62,000 nucleotides of DNA. Origin: Acanthaster planci. Taxonomy: Eukaryota > Echinodermata > Asteroidea > Valvatida > Acanthasteridae. Each line of letters opens with the position of its first letter. Positions within the stretch are counted from its first letter, which is position 1. Positions 22,201 to 34,923 of this stretch are shown piece after piece. The notes under the pieces were generated by a model, which saw only the letters and a program-made list of their open reading frames with translations, was not told where the DNA came from and made no database searches. The stretch is taken from positions 873,449 to 935,448 of the forward strand of contig NW_019091365.1 in the NCBI RefSeq assembly GCF_001949145.1, given 5' to 3'. The position numbers and the translations under genes were made by a program.

Positions 22201-25200
22201 CAATGGCCAAATGGCTTGGGAGTCTGCAGTTGCCAGTCACCTAAGATCCAACAGTGGAACTGTTCAATGGGACCACTTTCAAGAAGGCAGTTTGTCTGGC
22301 TGTTACTGATTGCAAAGTGCAACAGAGTGCTGTGCATGTACTGTGCTGCATCTAGCAGGATTTCATGAACTCACTAAATGCGTTGTGATACAAGCATCAA
22401 CATATTCTTGACCTTAATGTTGTTGAGTCCTAATGGGATTTTACATACTGTATACCCCAGGGAGTATTGGTTAAAGCATATCCAGCTAATCTTCCTCTGC
22501 ATATACATGTACATGTACTTCTAGTTCCATCCTTGAGGAGTCTTTGCAGGTACCAGTAGGGTCTTTCGTGTGGAGGGTATTAGCATACAGTTCCTGCCTG
22601 TTGAAAATTACGACAAAGTTACCTGTAACAACCGTTTTCTTGCTTTGTATGCTCCTTAGGCAGCAGACATGCACTCCACAGCACGGATCTTGGTAGCCAT
22701 CGTCAGCATGTGTTACGAGGCGAAGGAGTGGGGTCTGTTGAATGAGAACATACTCCTTCTGACCAAAAGGCGTAGTCAGCTGAAGCAGGTACTTAAAGGT
22801 CAATGAGGCTGACAAAGGCTCTGTGCATACAAGGCCCATAGCTTATTGCTCCAGATTGCCAACTTTACAGTTACCATACATGTGAATGCATTTTGAGGGT
22901 ACTAAGAAAATGGGTATCATTTCCAGTAGGCCCATTTGATATCAAAATAATCATAACAGGGTTCTCCCATGTACAAACTTGCATATCGGGCCCGATACGC
23001 AATTCTGCCTGATAGGCAAAAAACGGGCCGATATCCATTTTTTGATCCCCAATATGCACAATATAATGATAATAGTATTGCTCAGAATTATTTTACATAT
23101 TGCCGATTGCATGTCCGGAAAATCGAGACGAATGAGCAATTAATAGTCCTGCATTTTTTCGTGTACTTGTACATACTATCGGTAGGCTACCCAGTACATG
23201 CATTGTGCACCACAGGTTGTTGAACATTATGTCACTTGACCCCTCATCGTCTCGACGGCTGTTCCATTTAAGACTTATCTAAAACATGGACTGAGTGATA
23301 AGATACTACAATGTACATGTGCCAATGGGCTGTTCCAAAACTTTGGCAGCAGTTTAGATTCTTGACCCCACGCCATGGCTTCGCAGAATGTTGGTAAACC
23401 ACAACTGAAATCCCCCACAATTTTGAAAAATCCTGCGGAGAACCCTGCATAATGTGCAATATTTTTCTCATAGCGAAAATTGAATTGCACCTTTTGTTAT
23501 ACAATATATTGAAATATTAAGCAGTCCAATTTACATGTACCTGAAAAAAAGTTGCCTATATTCTTCCACCACACTTAGCTTTATTGCATTAATTACACTG
23601 GGTCTGTCAGGTAGTTTTCCTTTGTGCCCCACATGCATTAATGTATCTGGATACGGGCCATTGCACAGTACAGATTTTTCCAGTTTGGACTGCAGGTGCC
23701 TGCATACAAGGGGCTGTTGGCCGGACTGAGTACTGACCATACCAGTCATCCGGTCTTGTCAGTGATGCGCAAGACACATTTCGTTTGCCCATTTTGAACA
23801 TTTAATCACAGTGTCCTTGTAGTTTTGAGGGTTCAGGAAGGTCATGTTTGTCACTAAGATCACACTTCAGTCAATAGAACGCTGTTGGCAGTTTGTTGAA
23901 TGTTAATACCAAAACTTCAAATACCAGTAACTCCACGCAAAGTAGCAGTGACATGAAGTTGGGAAAATATGACTTTGGCACACATACATGTACATATACA
24001 TGTACAGCTGTACGTGTCATAACCCAATTTACATATGCATCATGTACATGTATGTAAAATGGAGGTTGTCGCCAAGTGCATTCGGTGTTAAGATACCGAT
24101 AATTGGTTCTTTACCATGTTTACAGCACTGCACCACATTAAAAAAGAAAGCTGCTCAGCCATTCAACTATAAAGTGCATGTTGTATCTGATGATACATGT
24201 ATGAATTCCCAAAGATGTACAGGGACTAACTTTATTCCAGTTAATTCCACTGAATTTTTTTATGGTTATTGCAGTTATCCTAGCGCAATTGCATTAGCGC
24301 AGCTGTATGTATTGCCCTCGCCTAATGACGATCTGTTCTCAAAGCAAATTCCCAAGGAAATTTATGACTCTGACAAATTCTTGTTACATACATGTATGTA
24401 CATGTATGAACTATTATTTACAGTTTTTTTAACCTATTGCCACCAGTCACCGCTCCTTGCTTGTGCTGCCAATTGGTCTTAACTTCCAATTGTGTTGGAA
24501 ATTTCCATGTGGGCAAATGTGCAGGCGGACGCGCTCGGTACATGTACATGTAGTTTACTTGGCAGCTTAACTTGACTTTGTTGGTTTCATTCCATCTGAC
24601 TGGACATCTTGACTATATATATACACCTTTGACGGTAACAAGCCATGGTTCAATGGTAACCAGTGCAGTGCGTACCACCATGTTTTTGTTGGCTTTATTT
24701 TCGCATGTGAAAAATGCTTCAAAATTCACAATGATTAGCTGTTTTGAGGTAACAATTTAGTTTTCTACTGGGTCAAGGGCTAAGAAAATAGACTGGAGAC
24801 AGACTCAAGTTGGATTCACCTGACATACAGTATCTTTAGGCCAGTGCAGCACTTTGGGGATTGGACAATGTGATTGTCAGACTTTATTTTATGCATGACC
24901 TTCTGACGCAACAGTGAGTTTTTTTGTCGGTTTAGGTAAAAACAGGTATCAAACAGGCCTAATTTCCAGTCATACCCATTTGCATTCCTTGCGAGTGAGT
25001 GAAGGGCAACAGGTGTAAGTACTCAAGACCTTGGACTATTTCGGCAACTTTTGTTTCCGTGCGTAGGCCGTAGTGAAGATGGTACAAGAGGCATGCAGCT
25101 ACGTTGAAAAAACGCCCGATTTGGAGACGAAGCTGAAACTAATAGACACGCTCAGGACAGTCACCGCTGGCAAGGTACGTACATGTATGGCCAACTTCAC

Positions 25201-28200
25201 ACAGCTATTAACCCTAACCCTCCTCAATCCTTCGCCTGTTGGAGGACTGAGGAGTGTTAGGGTTAAAGAACTCATAATGCATTTCGAGTGTTGGTGTTAA
25301 AGTTTCTGTAAATCACAGGAATTTTATCAGTTTGTGCATCTGACATTGCCTTGCTTTGGCACTGTGTATAACATTACTAGTAGACTAATCAACACCCTCC
25401 TTCTCTTAAGTTACTGACGGGTGAAATACACATATTGCTGTAAACAATTTCGAAATTTGGTCTACTGGTTCACCTATCTGTCTTACAGGCACGTCAAATG
25501 CATGGTTGAAACTTTATTTTAAAGCTGTGTCCAACATGGGCTTCCAGAGCGAGGTCCATTGTCTGCACATCTCCAGTCATTTCCAATAGACCTTTTTCCT
25601 GTGATGTCACAATCCTGCTGAACCTACATGTACATGTATGATGTGTTGTGATGGTAATGAGTGCATAGTGTTGTGATAGTAATCTACAGTACCTACTGTA
25701 CTCAAGATAAACCAGTCAAGCATGCAACGTTCACACTAGCACTTGCACACAGTTGAAACTGCCCATAGGAATACAAGGCAGTCCACACGTGGTAATATTC
25801 TTTACATTTAGTCACGCGGGTGAAAAAGGTCTACATGTACATGTGTATAGTGAAGTCAACACATGTGGAACGTTGTTAATGTTGCTCAGTGTTCTCCAAG
25901 GTCGAAAATTTTCGCAGGGCGGTAGACAAAATTGCGAGCGTGAAGCCCTTACCTTAATTTTGGATTCCAGATGCCCTTTGGTGCATTCTGGGGCAATTTC
26001 CAGTCCACTCTGGTCTGTAATTTGGCCCCAAATCTGATTGCATTTACAACGTGGAATATTGGCTAGGATATTCTCCAGGAGGAGTTTCTTCATCGGAAGA
26101 TTTGATGACAAAATTATTTTAATTTCCGGAGCATTTTTAGCAGAACCTCATGTTAGTGACTCAAGACATGTTTGAGATGAGCAGAGCATGCGGTTTTCTC
26201 AATGATCAGTTGACTGTGATAAGGCAGAGTAAAAACAAGCCTCAAAATGTGCCCTTGAATAAAAAAAAAGCCAAAAAAGATATGTTCAGGCAAAGATAAG
26301 TTTACAATTTCCAGCTCACATCATAAAAATGAAGCAATCCCTCCATCGGAGCAGAGCGTGGGTGCCACTCAGGCATGGCACGGTCCTTCCACTGGCACCC
26401 GCATAAACCCCGCAAGACAATGTTGCCCCGCAGGTACCAGTCACATGCACTGGGTGTACATGTACATGCTTGCACAATACAATGTACGTGTACATGTACA
26501 AAACATACGCGATGGTTTTTCAGGACACAAAGATTGACTATGCATAATGGTAGGCAGCCAACGATCACCGCCGTCAGTGCATCATAAGCGTTGTCGGTAA
26601 ATTCAAACTTGATCCACAAACTGCGGCAAAACTCTTTTTATTAAAAACTTGAGAAAGTAGACATTCTGGGAAAAATACACTGCTCAAAAAATAGCAGGCA
26701 AATTTTAGGAGGGCGGCAAAATTTTAGCGGGGCAGCCCAAAATTTTGTCAGGGCGGTCCGCCCTGCTAAAACAGCCCTGGAGAACACTGGTTGCTGTTGC
26801 CAAGTGATCTGGTATGATTTCAGGCCGTGTAACATGCACAGAATTCAGGATGCCTTGATAATTTCCCTGGAAGACGTCAAGCATGTAACTCCCACATGCA
26901 GAAGGTGTCAAGATCGATGGCTCAAATCCGGCTTCCATCAATGACTTTGTTCAGTCACATATCGTCTTGACAAGAATTTGATCTGGAAGGACATGTCACC
27001 AAGGCATTTTTCACGTATTGTTTTCAGATCTATGTGGAAATTGAGCGAGCTCGTCTGACCATGACACTCGCCAAGATCAAGGAAGATCAGGGTGATATCA
27101 CAGAGGCAGCTACCATCTTACAGGAACTGCAAGTAAGTACTTTGCTGAGGGTAGCCAAGTTGGTACAGCGGCATTTCCCTTACCTTCCAGCTCTGTGACC
27201 TGGGTTCATATCCCACCCATGTCGACATGTGGATTGGGTTCTTAATCCTCCTGAATATACTTGTCATCTATCCCCTGGGTTTCCTCCCACTTCTGAAACT
27301 GAGTAAATGTATTAATTAATTTTTCTGTCTTTGACAAGTTTCTGGAGGGGACGAGCTACATGTACAGTACTACTGGCACTTTTAAGAAATCAGTAATATT
27401 TTTGAACAGAATTGTAAAACTAATAATAGAATAAATACTGCATTTGCTGTGCTAGTAACAACTGAACAAGTACATGCTGGTTGGTACATTTATACTTGAT
27501 ATCAGTGCTTCTAGAGAGCTTCACATTTATCCCCATCTAACCCCTTTTAATTGCATCATGATCAAAGTTATTGTAATTTATGCATCAGTCCCAGATTGGC
27601 ACAGTCTACCTTTTATACAGATACCTACAGGTACGTGTACTGTATGTATCCTGCAGAGAAAAAGCAGTACTTGTACAGTGTCTTTCTCAAGAAGTCGATA
27701 GGCCCCCCACAGGGTTCCAACATGCAATACTGCTGCAGTGGAGTCATCATTGCATTTATTGGACGCCGAAACGATACATACTCATTTCTTGAAAATGGTG
27801 ATTTGCAGCCATGTGGCCCAGACTTGAAATTGTTAGTAGCACCACCGTTACAGATTGCCACATAAGTGCAAAACAAGCCACTACATGTATGTACATGTAG
27901 TTTGTTTTTTTATTAATGGGCTACTGACGGCAGTCCAGCTGAAATACTGGTACATGTAAGGCCAATAGCATGCCTGCCAACTGTTGCAATTTAATTGGAA
28001 CTGCTCCGATTTTCGACACCTAAAAATCAGACTGTTCTGTTTTTTTCTAATTTGTGGAGAAAACAAAATCTGGAAAAAGTCGTACGCATAACCATGCACC
28101 GTCAGGGAAGTCACAAGCATTCAGAAGTGCAACCAAAGAATTCCTTATTGTTCGTCCCATTATTTGTGACTGTTCTGGTGACTGGGCTTGAGTCCAGTCT

Positions 28201-31200
28201 TGTAGATGGTCTCATCTACAACACTGGAGGCTAGCAATACCGCAGAGCATGGCTTCAAGCCACTAGTGTGGTATCTTTGATGGTAATGTAATTATCCCCC
28301 TTTCTCCAGTAACTGATTTGATTTGTAAAAAAAAAGTGTTGTCTCTTGGGCTGTCTCAGGTGGAAACATTTGGCTCCATGGAGCGCACAGAGAAGGTCGA
28401 TTTTATCCTGGAGCAGATGCGGTTATGTCTAACCACCAAGGATGTCATCCGTACCCAGATCATCAGCAAGAAGATCAACCCCAAGTTTTTTGACTCCAGT
28501 GAAGCAAGTGTGCAGGTATTGCCTTATCAGAGATCACACTAATTTAGAACGGAATATTAACCAAACCAACCGAAGGCCTATTAAAGCATTAAGAATACGG
28601 GCGGTTCACAATACAGTGCGCCACCAAGAGTTTGCCACAGACAGGCAACTTTTCCAGTTTACAGTTGACAGGCTGTCGTGATTGAGCACACTTCAGAGCA
28701 TAACTTGAGGATATTTGATTAAGTCATTGCCTACACCACTTAAAAACCATCGTTTTAATTACCTTACACCAATTTGCACTAAGCAAGTTCAAATTTTCAA
28801 GCAAGATTAACCACTTCGTGCCGGGGCANNNNNNNNNNNNNNNNNNNNNNNNNNNNNNNNNNNNNNNNNNNNNNNNNNNNNNNNNNNNNNNNNNNNNNNN
28901 NNNNNNNNNNNNNNNNNNNNNNNNNNNNNNNNNNNNNNNNNNNNNNNNNNNNNNNNNNNNNNNNNNNNNNNNNNNNNNNNNNNNNNNNNNNNNNNNNNNN
29001 NNNNNNNNNNNNNNNNNNNNNNNNNNNNNNNNNNNNNNNNNNNNNNNNNNNNNNNNNNNNNNNNNNNNNNNNNNNNNNNNNNNNNNNNNNNNNNNNNNNN
29101 NNNNNNNNNNNNNNNNNNNNNNNNNNNNNNNNNNNNNNNNNNNNNNNNNNNNNNNNNNNNNNNNNNNNNNNNNNNNNNNNNNNNNNNNNNNNNNNNNNNN
29201 NNNNNNNNNNNNNNNNNNNNNNNNNNNNNNNNNNNNNNNNNNNNNNNNNNNNNNNNNNNNNACCATACGGCTCCGATTTCGGAGTCCCCGGCTCCGATTT
29301 CGGAGTCCCCGGCTGGTAGTGGTTAACAAACATTTGGAAAAATCACAGTTTCCTGCGCACAGTTCAATTTAGCGAATGAGACTTTATCTACTATTTATCC
29401 CATAATGCACTACCAAAAGGCCTCTCCATGACAACCTCTTGGTGGCACACTGCATTTTCAGTCGTCGGTATTGTATCTATTTCACTGTACATGTACGTGT
29501 ATATTCAGAATCCAAGAATCTTGGTCATAGAACACAGTGCGTGACAGTGATAGTCCACCTAAAAGCACTTGCACCTTCCCAAAGAGCCTTAGTGCTAAAC
29601 ACTCCTAACAGCAATCCTGTGTTTTCTGACAACTACTATCAGCCTAGATTTCAAGCCTGACCAAATGGACGGTATCCGAATTATAAATGCATCAGTGAGA
29701 AATTGATGTAGCCAATTGCTAACGACTTCCATTAGTAGAAGTATCTTGGCCAGTCATAGCCATGTGCATTACATTGCCCACTAACATAGATGTACTAACC
29801 CAGTGGATTGGCATGTGTTTTAAAAAACTGAGTCGCTCACAGTCTGCACCCCCTCCTTGGAAATCAGCTTAGTGTTCTCACAGGGTACACAGAAGTGGGC
29901 TCAGTGGTTTGTTCTTACATGTTCGCAAACAGTGTCCTTGACGTATAGAATCCAGTGCATTTCATACTCTACCTCAAAAACCATCATTCCCCCTTTTTTT
30001 GCCAACAGGAGCAGAAGCTGAAGTTCTACCGTCTAATGATTGAAGTGGATCAGCACGAGGGTGCATACCTGGACATCTGTAGACATTACAGAGCTCTTTA
30101 TGACACTCCCATCATCAAGGAAGACTCCACCAAGTGGAAGGAGGTCTGACAGACTTGTCAATATTTGCTCCAGCAAATGAAGTTGATAAAATATCCAATC
30201 TTTTTCAGTCCTGAGCCATGCGCCATTTGTACATATAGCAACGCTTTTGTATACTCAGGGTGTTTCTTGGCAAAAAGTGGATGCGTCAGAAAACCACCGT
30301 GGTTGAAATGAGAACACTGCTGAATGCAACCAAACTACAACAAATTCAACAGTTGAAGATGAAGCTACCGTCAGTGTAATGGAAAGAAACGCAATAGTTT
30401 GAATAAGAATCGGCTGAAAGTAACAAAGTGCAACCCAGCGGAAATAAGATTACTTGCGGATTTGGTATCGATAAAGCAGTGACCTGCCAGTGACCACACA
30501 TTGTTTCATTCAGCTTTGAAATAGAAACTGGATTGATTTCTGATCCATTGATGAAGGTTGGCGGTACAATTCATCCATCTTACATCATTTCCCATCCATT
30601 ACTCTGACCTGACCTTGATAAACCAGTGTCATTTCTTGTTCTTACGTTACTCTGTTGAAACTTCTAAACAATCTTCTAAAATGATGGAAATATGATTGCA
30701 GAAGTGTGTGGTCTAAAAGAAATGAGAAAAGTTTGATCACTGACCTGTACTTTCAAATTCCCAATCTGTGCTTCCTGAATCTGAATTTGTCTTTTCTTTT
30801 TTCCTTTCCATTCTCGCATTTTATCACCATTCCTAGATCCTGAAGCATGTGATTCTCTATCTAGTGTTAGCGCCCTTTGACAATGAACAATCTGACCTGA
30901 TTCATAGAGTAGCTGAGGACAAGAATCTGGAGGAAGTAACCAAATACAGGTAACAAGCTGCAGATCCAACCTACTGAGAAATGTTCCTATTTTAACTGTC
31001 TCTGAACTGATATCTTGTGATGGCTGCAGTACATGTACATTCCCTCTGATGAACTGTTACTCGCAGCAAATTAAGTTTGCTTGTTTGTCAGATCTCAGAA
31101 TAGCAAATCAGAACCATTCGACAGTTTTGATGTCTTCATTTTAAATGCAAATCAGGCATTTTCTAGTTCATGGAAGGAGCGAATTTTGTAATGGATCCTA

Positions 31201-34200
31201 TGATTTGTTAAAATTGCTAAATATGCAAGTGATTAAAGATGAGCTGTTGGTATTTAAAGAAACTCTCCCCAGTTGAATACAAATTCCTAAGTCGCTACAC
31301 TTTCTGACCTGCAACCATTTTCAGAGCCAGTAAGCAAAAACGTTTTAAGTAACGCGACAGCGTTCACAGTAAACTCAGGCCATTGGTCAAAACTTCATCA
31401 CTGTGTATATCCGTTGTGACTAATTATCATCTGAATGTACGGAAGTCTGTGTTGTCGTTGCATACATACTGGGCACAAGGTGGCAAGTATCTATCTGTGA
31501 ATCCCTCTTTGTCACTGCTGAGAGGGCACATGTGCGGAAAGTAAAGTGGAACACCGCTGTAACAAACACAAGGGTGTCCACACACAATATTTTGTACAGC
31601 AGCCATTCGGTATAGCAGTTTTCAGTCACAGATGTACACTCCCATTCAAACTCCAGCCCTTTCGAGCCTCTGGCGGCCCGCCCACAAAATGCATTGGTAT
31701 AAGGATTTGGGGCCAACAGTTAAGCCCAAAATACAAAGTTACAAGTAAAAACCACTGAAATTCCTGTATTTTGTTCAATGTATGTTCATCTTCCTTTATG
31801 ATGTTCACCTATTGGGTAGTCTTCACTGGAAACCGCAAAATGAAATCCACTTTTCCTTGAGTCACCTCTTAAACATTGCATGCAGTATGTACATGCAGTA
31901 CACTTGTACTGGTTCCTGTTGGTAAAATGGAACACTAATAAATGGGCAAGGCCGGGAACCATTCTAATACATTGTCACTGTAGGCATATAAATGTTAAAG
32001 TTTGCAATGAAATTATCAGGCAAGCATCTTTGAAAATAATCAAAAGTAGGTACATGTAGATATTTATGGAAGATTTCTATGAGTGTTTGGTGAATTTTTG
32101 AGATAAGATTTGCCAGCTGTGTAACGATGATCATGCAGTAAAGTTTTCCGTACCAGAGTCACCAGTGTCACATATGCTCAGCAGCTGGTCTTATATTACG
32201 TGGTCGCATAATGGACACACACATGTAAATGTAGGCTTACGTGCATTGTGGGCTACCCACAAACTGCCCATCATGTCAGCCATTGTTTCATCGTGAATGC
32301 AGTTTTCCCCGACTTGAGTTGTCATCCGTTTTAAATGTGTTTCTTTCATTCAGAACAATATTTGAATATTTGAAGTGCAAAAAATTTGTACCTGAATGTT
32401 TGGTATAGCTGTGTTTGTTACTACAGCATTCAACTTTACTTTCTTGAATTCCCCTCTCTGCATCATTTAGGGATCTCCTGAAGTGCTTCACCACCCAAGA
32501 GCTGATGAGGTGGCAGCAGGTGTGCGCCATCTATGAGCAGGAGCTCAAGCAGGGCTCGGCCGACAGCTCGCCCACAAACGTCTTCAGTGAGACTGACCAG
32601 GGTAAACAGCGCTGGAATGACCTCAGAAACAGGGTAGTGGAACACGTGAGTAACACCAGACAAACTCTTGGCGAGACTTGAGCATTGCCTCATTCCAAAC
32701 AGGTGACTGAATTTAAACCTTGGAAATGTAGAGACCATTACAACAGGGCTGGAGAGTTCAGTGGGGAGAAATCTTGCCGTACTTTGCAGTCGATTTCCCA
32801 AAATGCTTAGTAGCGTCTTAGGAGGGGTAATTCTTTCTAACTTGTGGCTCATCCTAGGATCGATTTCGCCAAACTCTGATGCCTTCCACACACCTTTACT
32901 TCCTTAGTAACAAGGCCGAACTCATTTGACAACTCTTAGGGTCATCTTATCTGCATACACTTTAGAGAAAGGCAACAATATGGTGCTCATGTTTCTTGCT
33001 GATCGCGAAGCTTGGCAGGCAGTTAGGCGAAGAGAGGATATTCCAAGATAGAAGAAATCCACTAAATAGCCTTAATGACAAAGAATTCTTCAGGAGATAA
33101 AGGTTTACAAGACGATGTATTCTGAGATCTAAAAAGAGTTGAAAATGAATCGGAGCCCCACACCCGGTGAGTAGGCAGTAGTAATCACCACTCAGTGAAA
33201 AATCTTGTACTAGACGTAGGTTAAATTTTGTAGTCATCGTGCAGAAAATAACGAGCAAAAAAGATTTGGGCTGGGGAATAAGGCCTTGATTAATGTTGGT
33301 GTGACATAAGAAATTATTCCAGTTGAAGATTGATGTAGGACGGATGTTAGTTTAAATGTCTGGGGAAAATCTTCCCTGATACATGTATCGGATCTTCATA
33401 GCCCTAGATACACATATACATGTACTTGTATACTTTGGGCTGGACAATTTTCAGCAGACAAATTTTTGACTCAAAACAGTTGCCAATCGACTACATTGTA
33501 TCTTAAGTAATAGCTACGAGCACATATATTTCTGACAGCTGTTGCATGAAAGTGCCACCTTTAACTTGACACAGCTTAGAACGTGAAAGGTCATCCTCAT
33601 CCAATAAATAGATTCTTGTTTAACTGTATATCTTACACATCTTGCTTAAGATGAGTTAAGTGAAATTGATCTTCGGACATGTCTGAGCTGAGATCGATCT
33701 TTAAGCTGGGACTAAGTCTTAATACGGGTTGGAAGATAAGACAAGTTTCATGCGATCAACTACTGGAGATGGTACGCTATTTAGGTTCATATCCTAGTAC
33801 ATGTGCAAGTTGTACATTTTCAGCATCCATTCTTCCGAGTCAAACAGTTATTCAAGACTAGCCAAGAACATATCCTATTCGTAACTACATGTACAGTAAC
33901 TTTTGAGTCAATAAATCAAAACAAGTTCAAAATTTCCAATTAAATTCCATAAATTTCAAGGGGTTCATTCCATAGATTTTTCTTGGGGCACGCATTGGGG
34001 TACGCATAATGCACGGATGGCGTAGAACATGAATAGCCAGTGTAGTGAATTGAGGACTGTCAAATGTGTACTCGTTGTTAGTACTACACGTACCGGTAGT
34101 CCAATATTGTAAATATGCAGCCTATACAAAGGAAGGGGACCAGATCTCATAGGAATCTAAATTGCATGTGACACTAGAAATGTTTGTTTCTAAATGCAGC

Positions 34201-34923
34201 TTAAATCCAGTCATATTAGAAGTGAGGCTAACATCCGAACTGGTCCATATGCACATAAAAGAGTTGAGAGGAGTTAAGAGTGTATGCATAAACTGGTCAA
34301 ATATTAAAGCTTGGATTACCAAAACAACTGTTTTTCAAAGAGATGTGTGACAGTCAACATTTGACATTTTGTTTTCCATGCAGAATATCCGGGTTATGGC
34401 CAAGTACTATGTTCGCATTACACTGACGAGGATGGCACAACTATTAGAACTTGATGAAAGTGTAAGCTTTAAGTTCACCCCTAGTCATTATATACTTAGG
34501 TTGTGAATTAAGAATACATCGTTTGGTACATTACTGTCAGACTTTGTAAGATTTTAGACTGAGGATTGTCTGTCTTATGTACCATTTTGGATGCCCTATT
34601 TTGTTGTGCAGATTTTTCTGGCAGTCGCCTTTTTCAATTGAAGTCTATTCCATTTTTTGAAATGCCAAACTACAGTGGATGTTTATACTTAAAGAATTTT
34701 ACTTTTACAGGAGGCTGAGGAGTTCCTCTCCAATCTAGTCATCAAGAAAACCATCTATGCCAAGGTGGATCGTCTGGCTGGCATCGTCAACTTCTCTCCC
34801 GCCAAAGATCCCAACGAGATCTTGAACAGCTGGTCCATGAATCTAAACGAACTGATGCAGCTGGTCAACAAGACCACGCATCTCATTAACAAGGAAGAGA
34901 TGCTTCACCAGTTCAACCGTTAG
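19238..34923 (+). CDS. PSMD12: 26S proteasome regulatory subunit 12 (Rpn5), 11 exons, 457 aa
   Basis: Lid subunit of the 19S regulatory particle. It is a scaffold for assembling the lid around the deubiquitinase Rpn11 and acts in cytosol and nucleus. Exons: 19238-19339, 21310-21369, 22660-22788, 25067-25174, 27028-27132, 28360-28515, 30009-30143, 30837-30949, 32471-32645, 34384-34461, 34711-34923. All junctions are GT-AG. Phase is 0 except after exon 8 (phase 2). The sum is 1374 bases, 457 residues, against about 456 in vertebrates. Diagnostic stretches are [63 protein letters not shown] and the C-terminal PCI domain ending [13 protein letters not shown]. Helical repeats fill the N-terminal two thirds and the PCI fold the last third. 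The exon 7 donor is weak (GAG|GTCTGA); read-through there would stop at once. The N gap falls in intron 6 and removes no exon. Start: first ATG in frame, with the conserved N-terminus. Confidence 0.98.
19972..20093. repeat. palindromic word island (CGGTATT / AATACCG)
   Basis: In about 120 bases in PSMD12 intron 1, CGGTATT and AATACCG recur around nine times in alternating orientation. Examples are cggtatttcggtattaccga, ataccgcgg, caataccgac, gaataccggaatac, ttcggtatt and aataccgcggtattc. The spacing is irregular, so it is not a tandem microsatellite. Confidence 0.75.
22981..23036. repeat. palindromic word island (ATATCGGGCC / CCCGATA)
   Basis: PSMD12 intron 3 contains gcatatcgggcccgatacgc, then cctgataggc, then acgggccgatatcc within 56 bases, permutations of one palindromic word. 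No coding value. Confidence 0.5.
25204..25267. mobile_element. fold-back mini-element with TTAA ends
   Basis: The arms are TTAACCCTAACCCTCCTCAA.CC and, in complement, TTAACCCTAACACTCCTCAG.CC, with only about two mismatches over 23 bases and a loop of about 14 bases. The whole is a near-perfect hairpin bounded by TTAA. It could be a minimal TTAA-targeting MITE. It carries the telomere-like TTAACCCTAACCC, but only once, so it is not a telomeric array. Confidence 0.65.
25887..26789. mobile_element. 903-bp TIR element with a 6-bp target duplication
   Basis: The left end is CAGTGTTCTCC followed by aaggtcgaaaattttcgcag. The right end in complement is CAGTGTTCTCC followed by agggctgttttagcag. It is flanked exactly by GTTGCT on both sides (25881-25886 and 26790-26795). 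Inside the right end are repeated gggcgg and aaaattttg words. I find no transposase, so it is non-autonomous. It sits in PSMD12 intron 4. Confidence 0.8.
27146..27310 (+). mobile_element. tRNA-derived SINE fragment
   Basis: It begins 14 bases after the exon 5 donor of PSMD12. The A box TAGCCAAGTTGG (27152-27163) and B box GGTTCATATCC (27203-27213) are spaced as in a tRNA. They are followed by the SINE-body phrase catgtggattgggttc and a diverged gggtttcctcccactt. RNA polymerase III internal promoter elements plus such a tail are diagnostic of tRNA-type SINEs. Confidence 0.75.
28829..29261. other. assembly gap (433 N)
   Basis: Run of N. The right edge enters directly into tandem palindromic 21-mers, so the gap most probably holds more of the same array. 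The stated length may be an estimate. Any reading frame crossing it is meaningless. Confidence 0.99.
29269..29310 (+). repeat. tandem 21-bp near-palindromic units at the gap edge
   Basis: Two exact copies of ggctccgatttcggagtccc followed by c (29269-29289, 29290-29310), then the start of a third (ggctgg). Each unit contains CTCCGA-tt-TCGGAG, so every unit can form a hairpin. Confidence 0.9.

Larger units (their letters stand above)
28811..29322. mobile_element. TTAA-flanked (piggyBac-like) MITE containing the N gap
   Basis: Just inside TTAA at 28807-28810 comes ccacttcgtgccgggg. Just inside TTAA at 29323-29326 the complement reads ccactaccagccgggg. Matching ends bounded by TTAA suggest a piggyBac- or Kolobok-type non-autonomous element. 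Its visible interior is an array of a 21-bp near-palindromic unit, and the rest is N. Confidence 0.7.
28604..29460. mobile_element. TIR element of the 11102-11437 family, with a nested insertion
   Basis: The left end gttcacaatacagtgcgcca then ccaagag and the right end (complement) tgaaaatgcagtgtgcca then ccaagagg form TIRs. The inner right part (gcgaatgagactttatctac) aligns with the 11.1-kb copy. A second element (28811-29322) containing the assembly gap lies inside it, which explains the greater length. All of it is in PSMD12 intron 6. Confidence 0.75.

Noticed and set aside
28724-29372. Open frames of 178-201 codons
   Set aside because: Almost entirely undetermined bases from the N gap.
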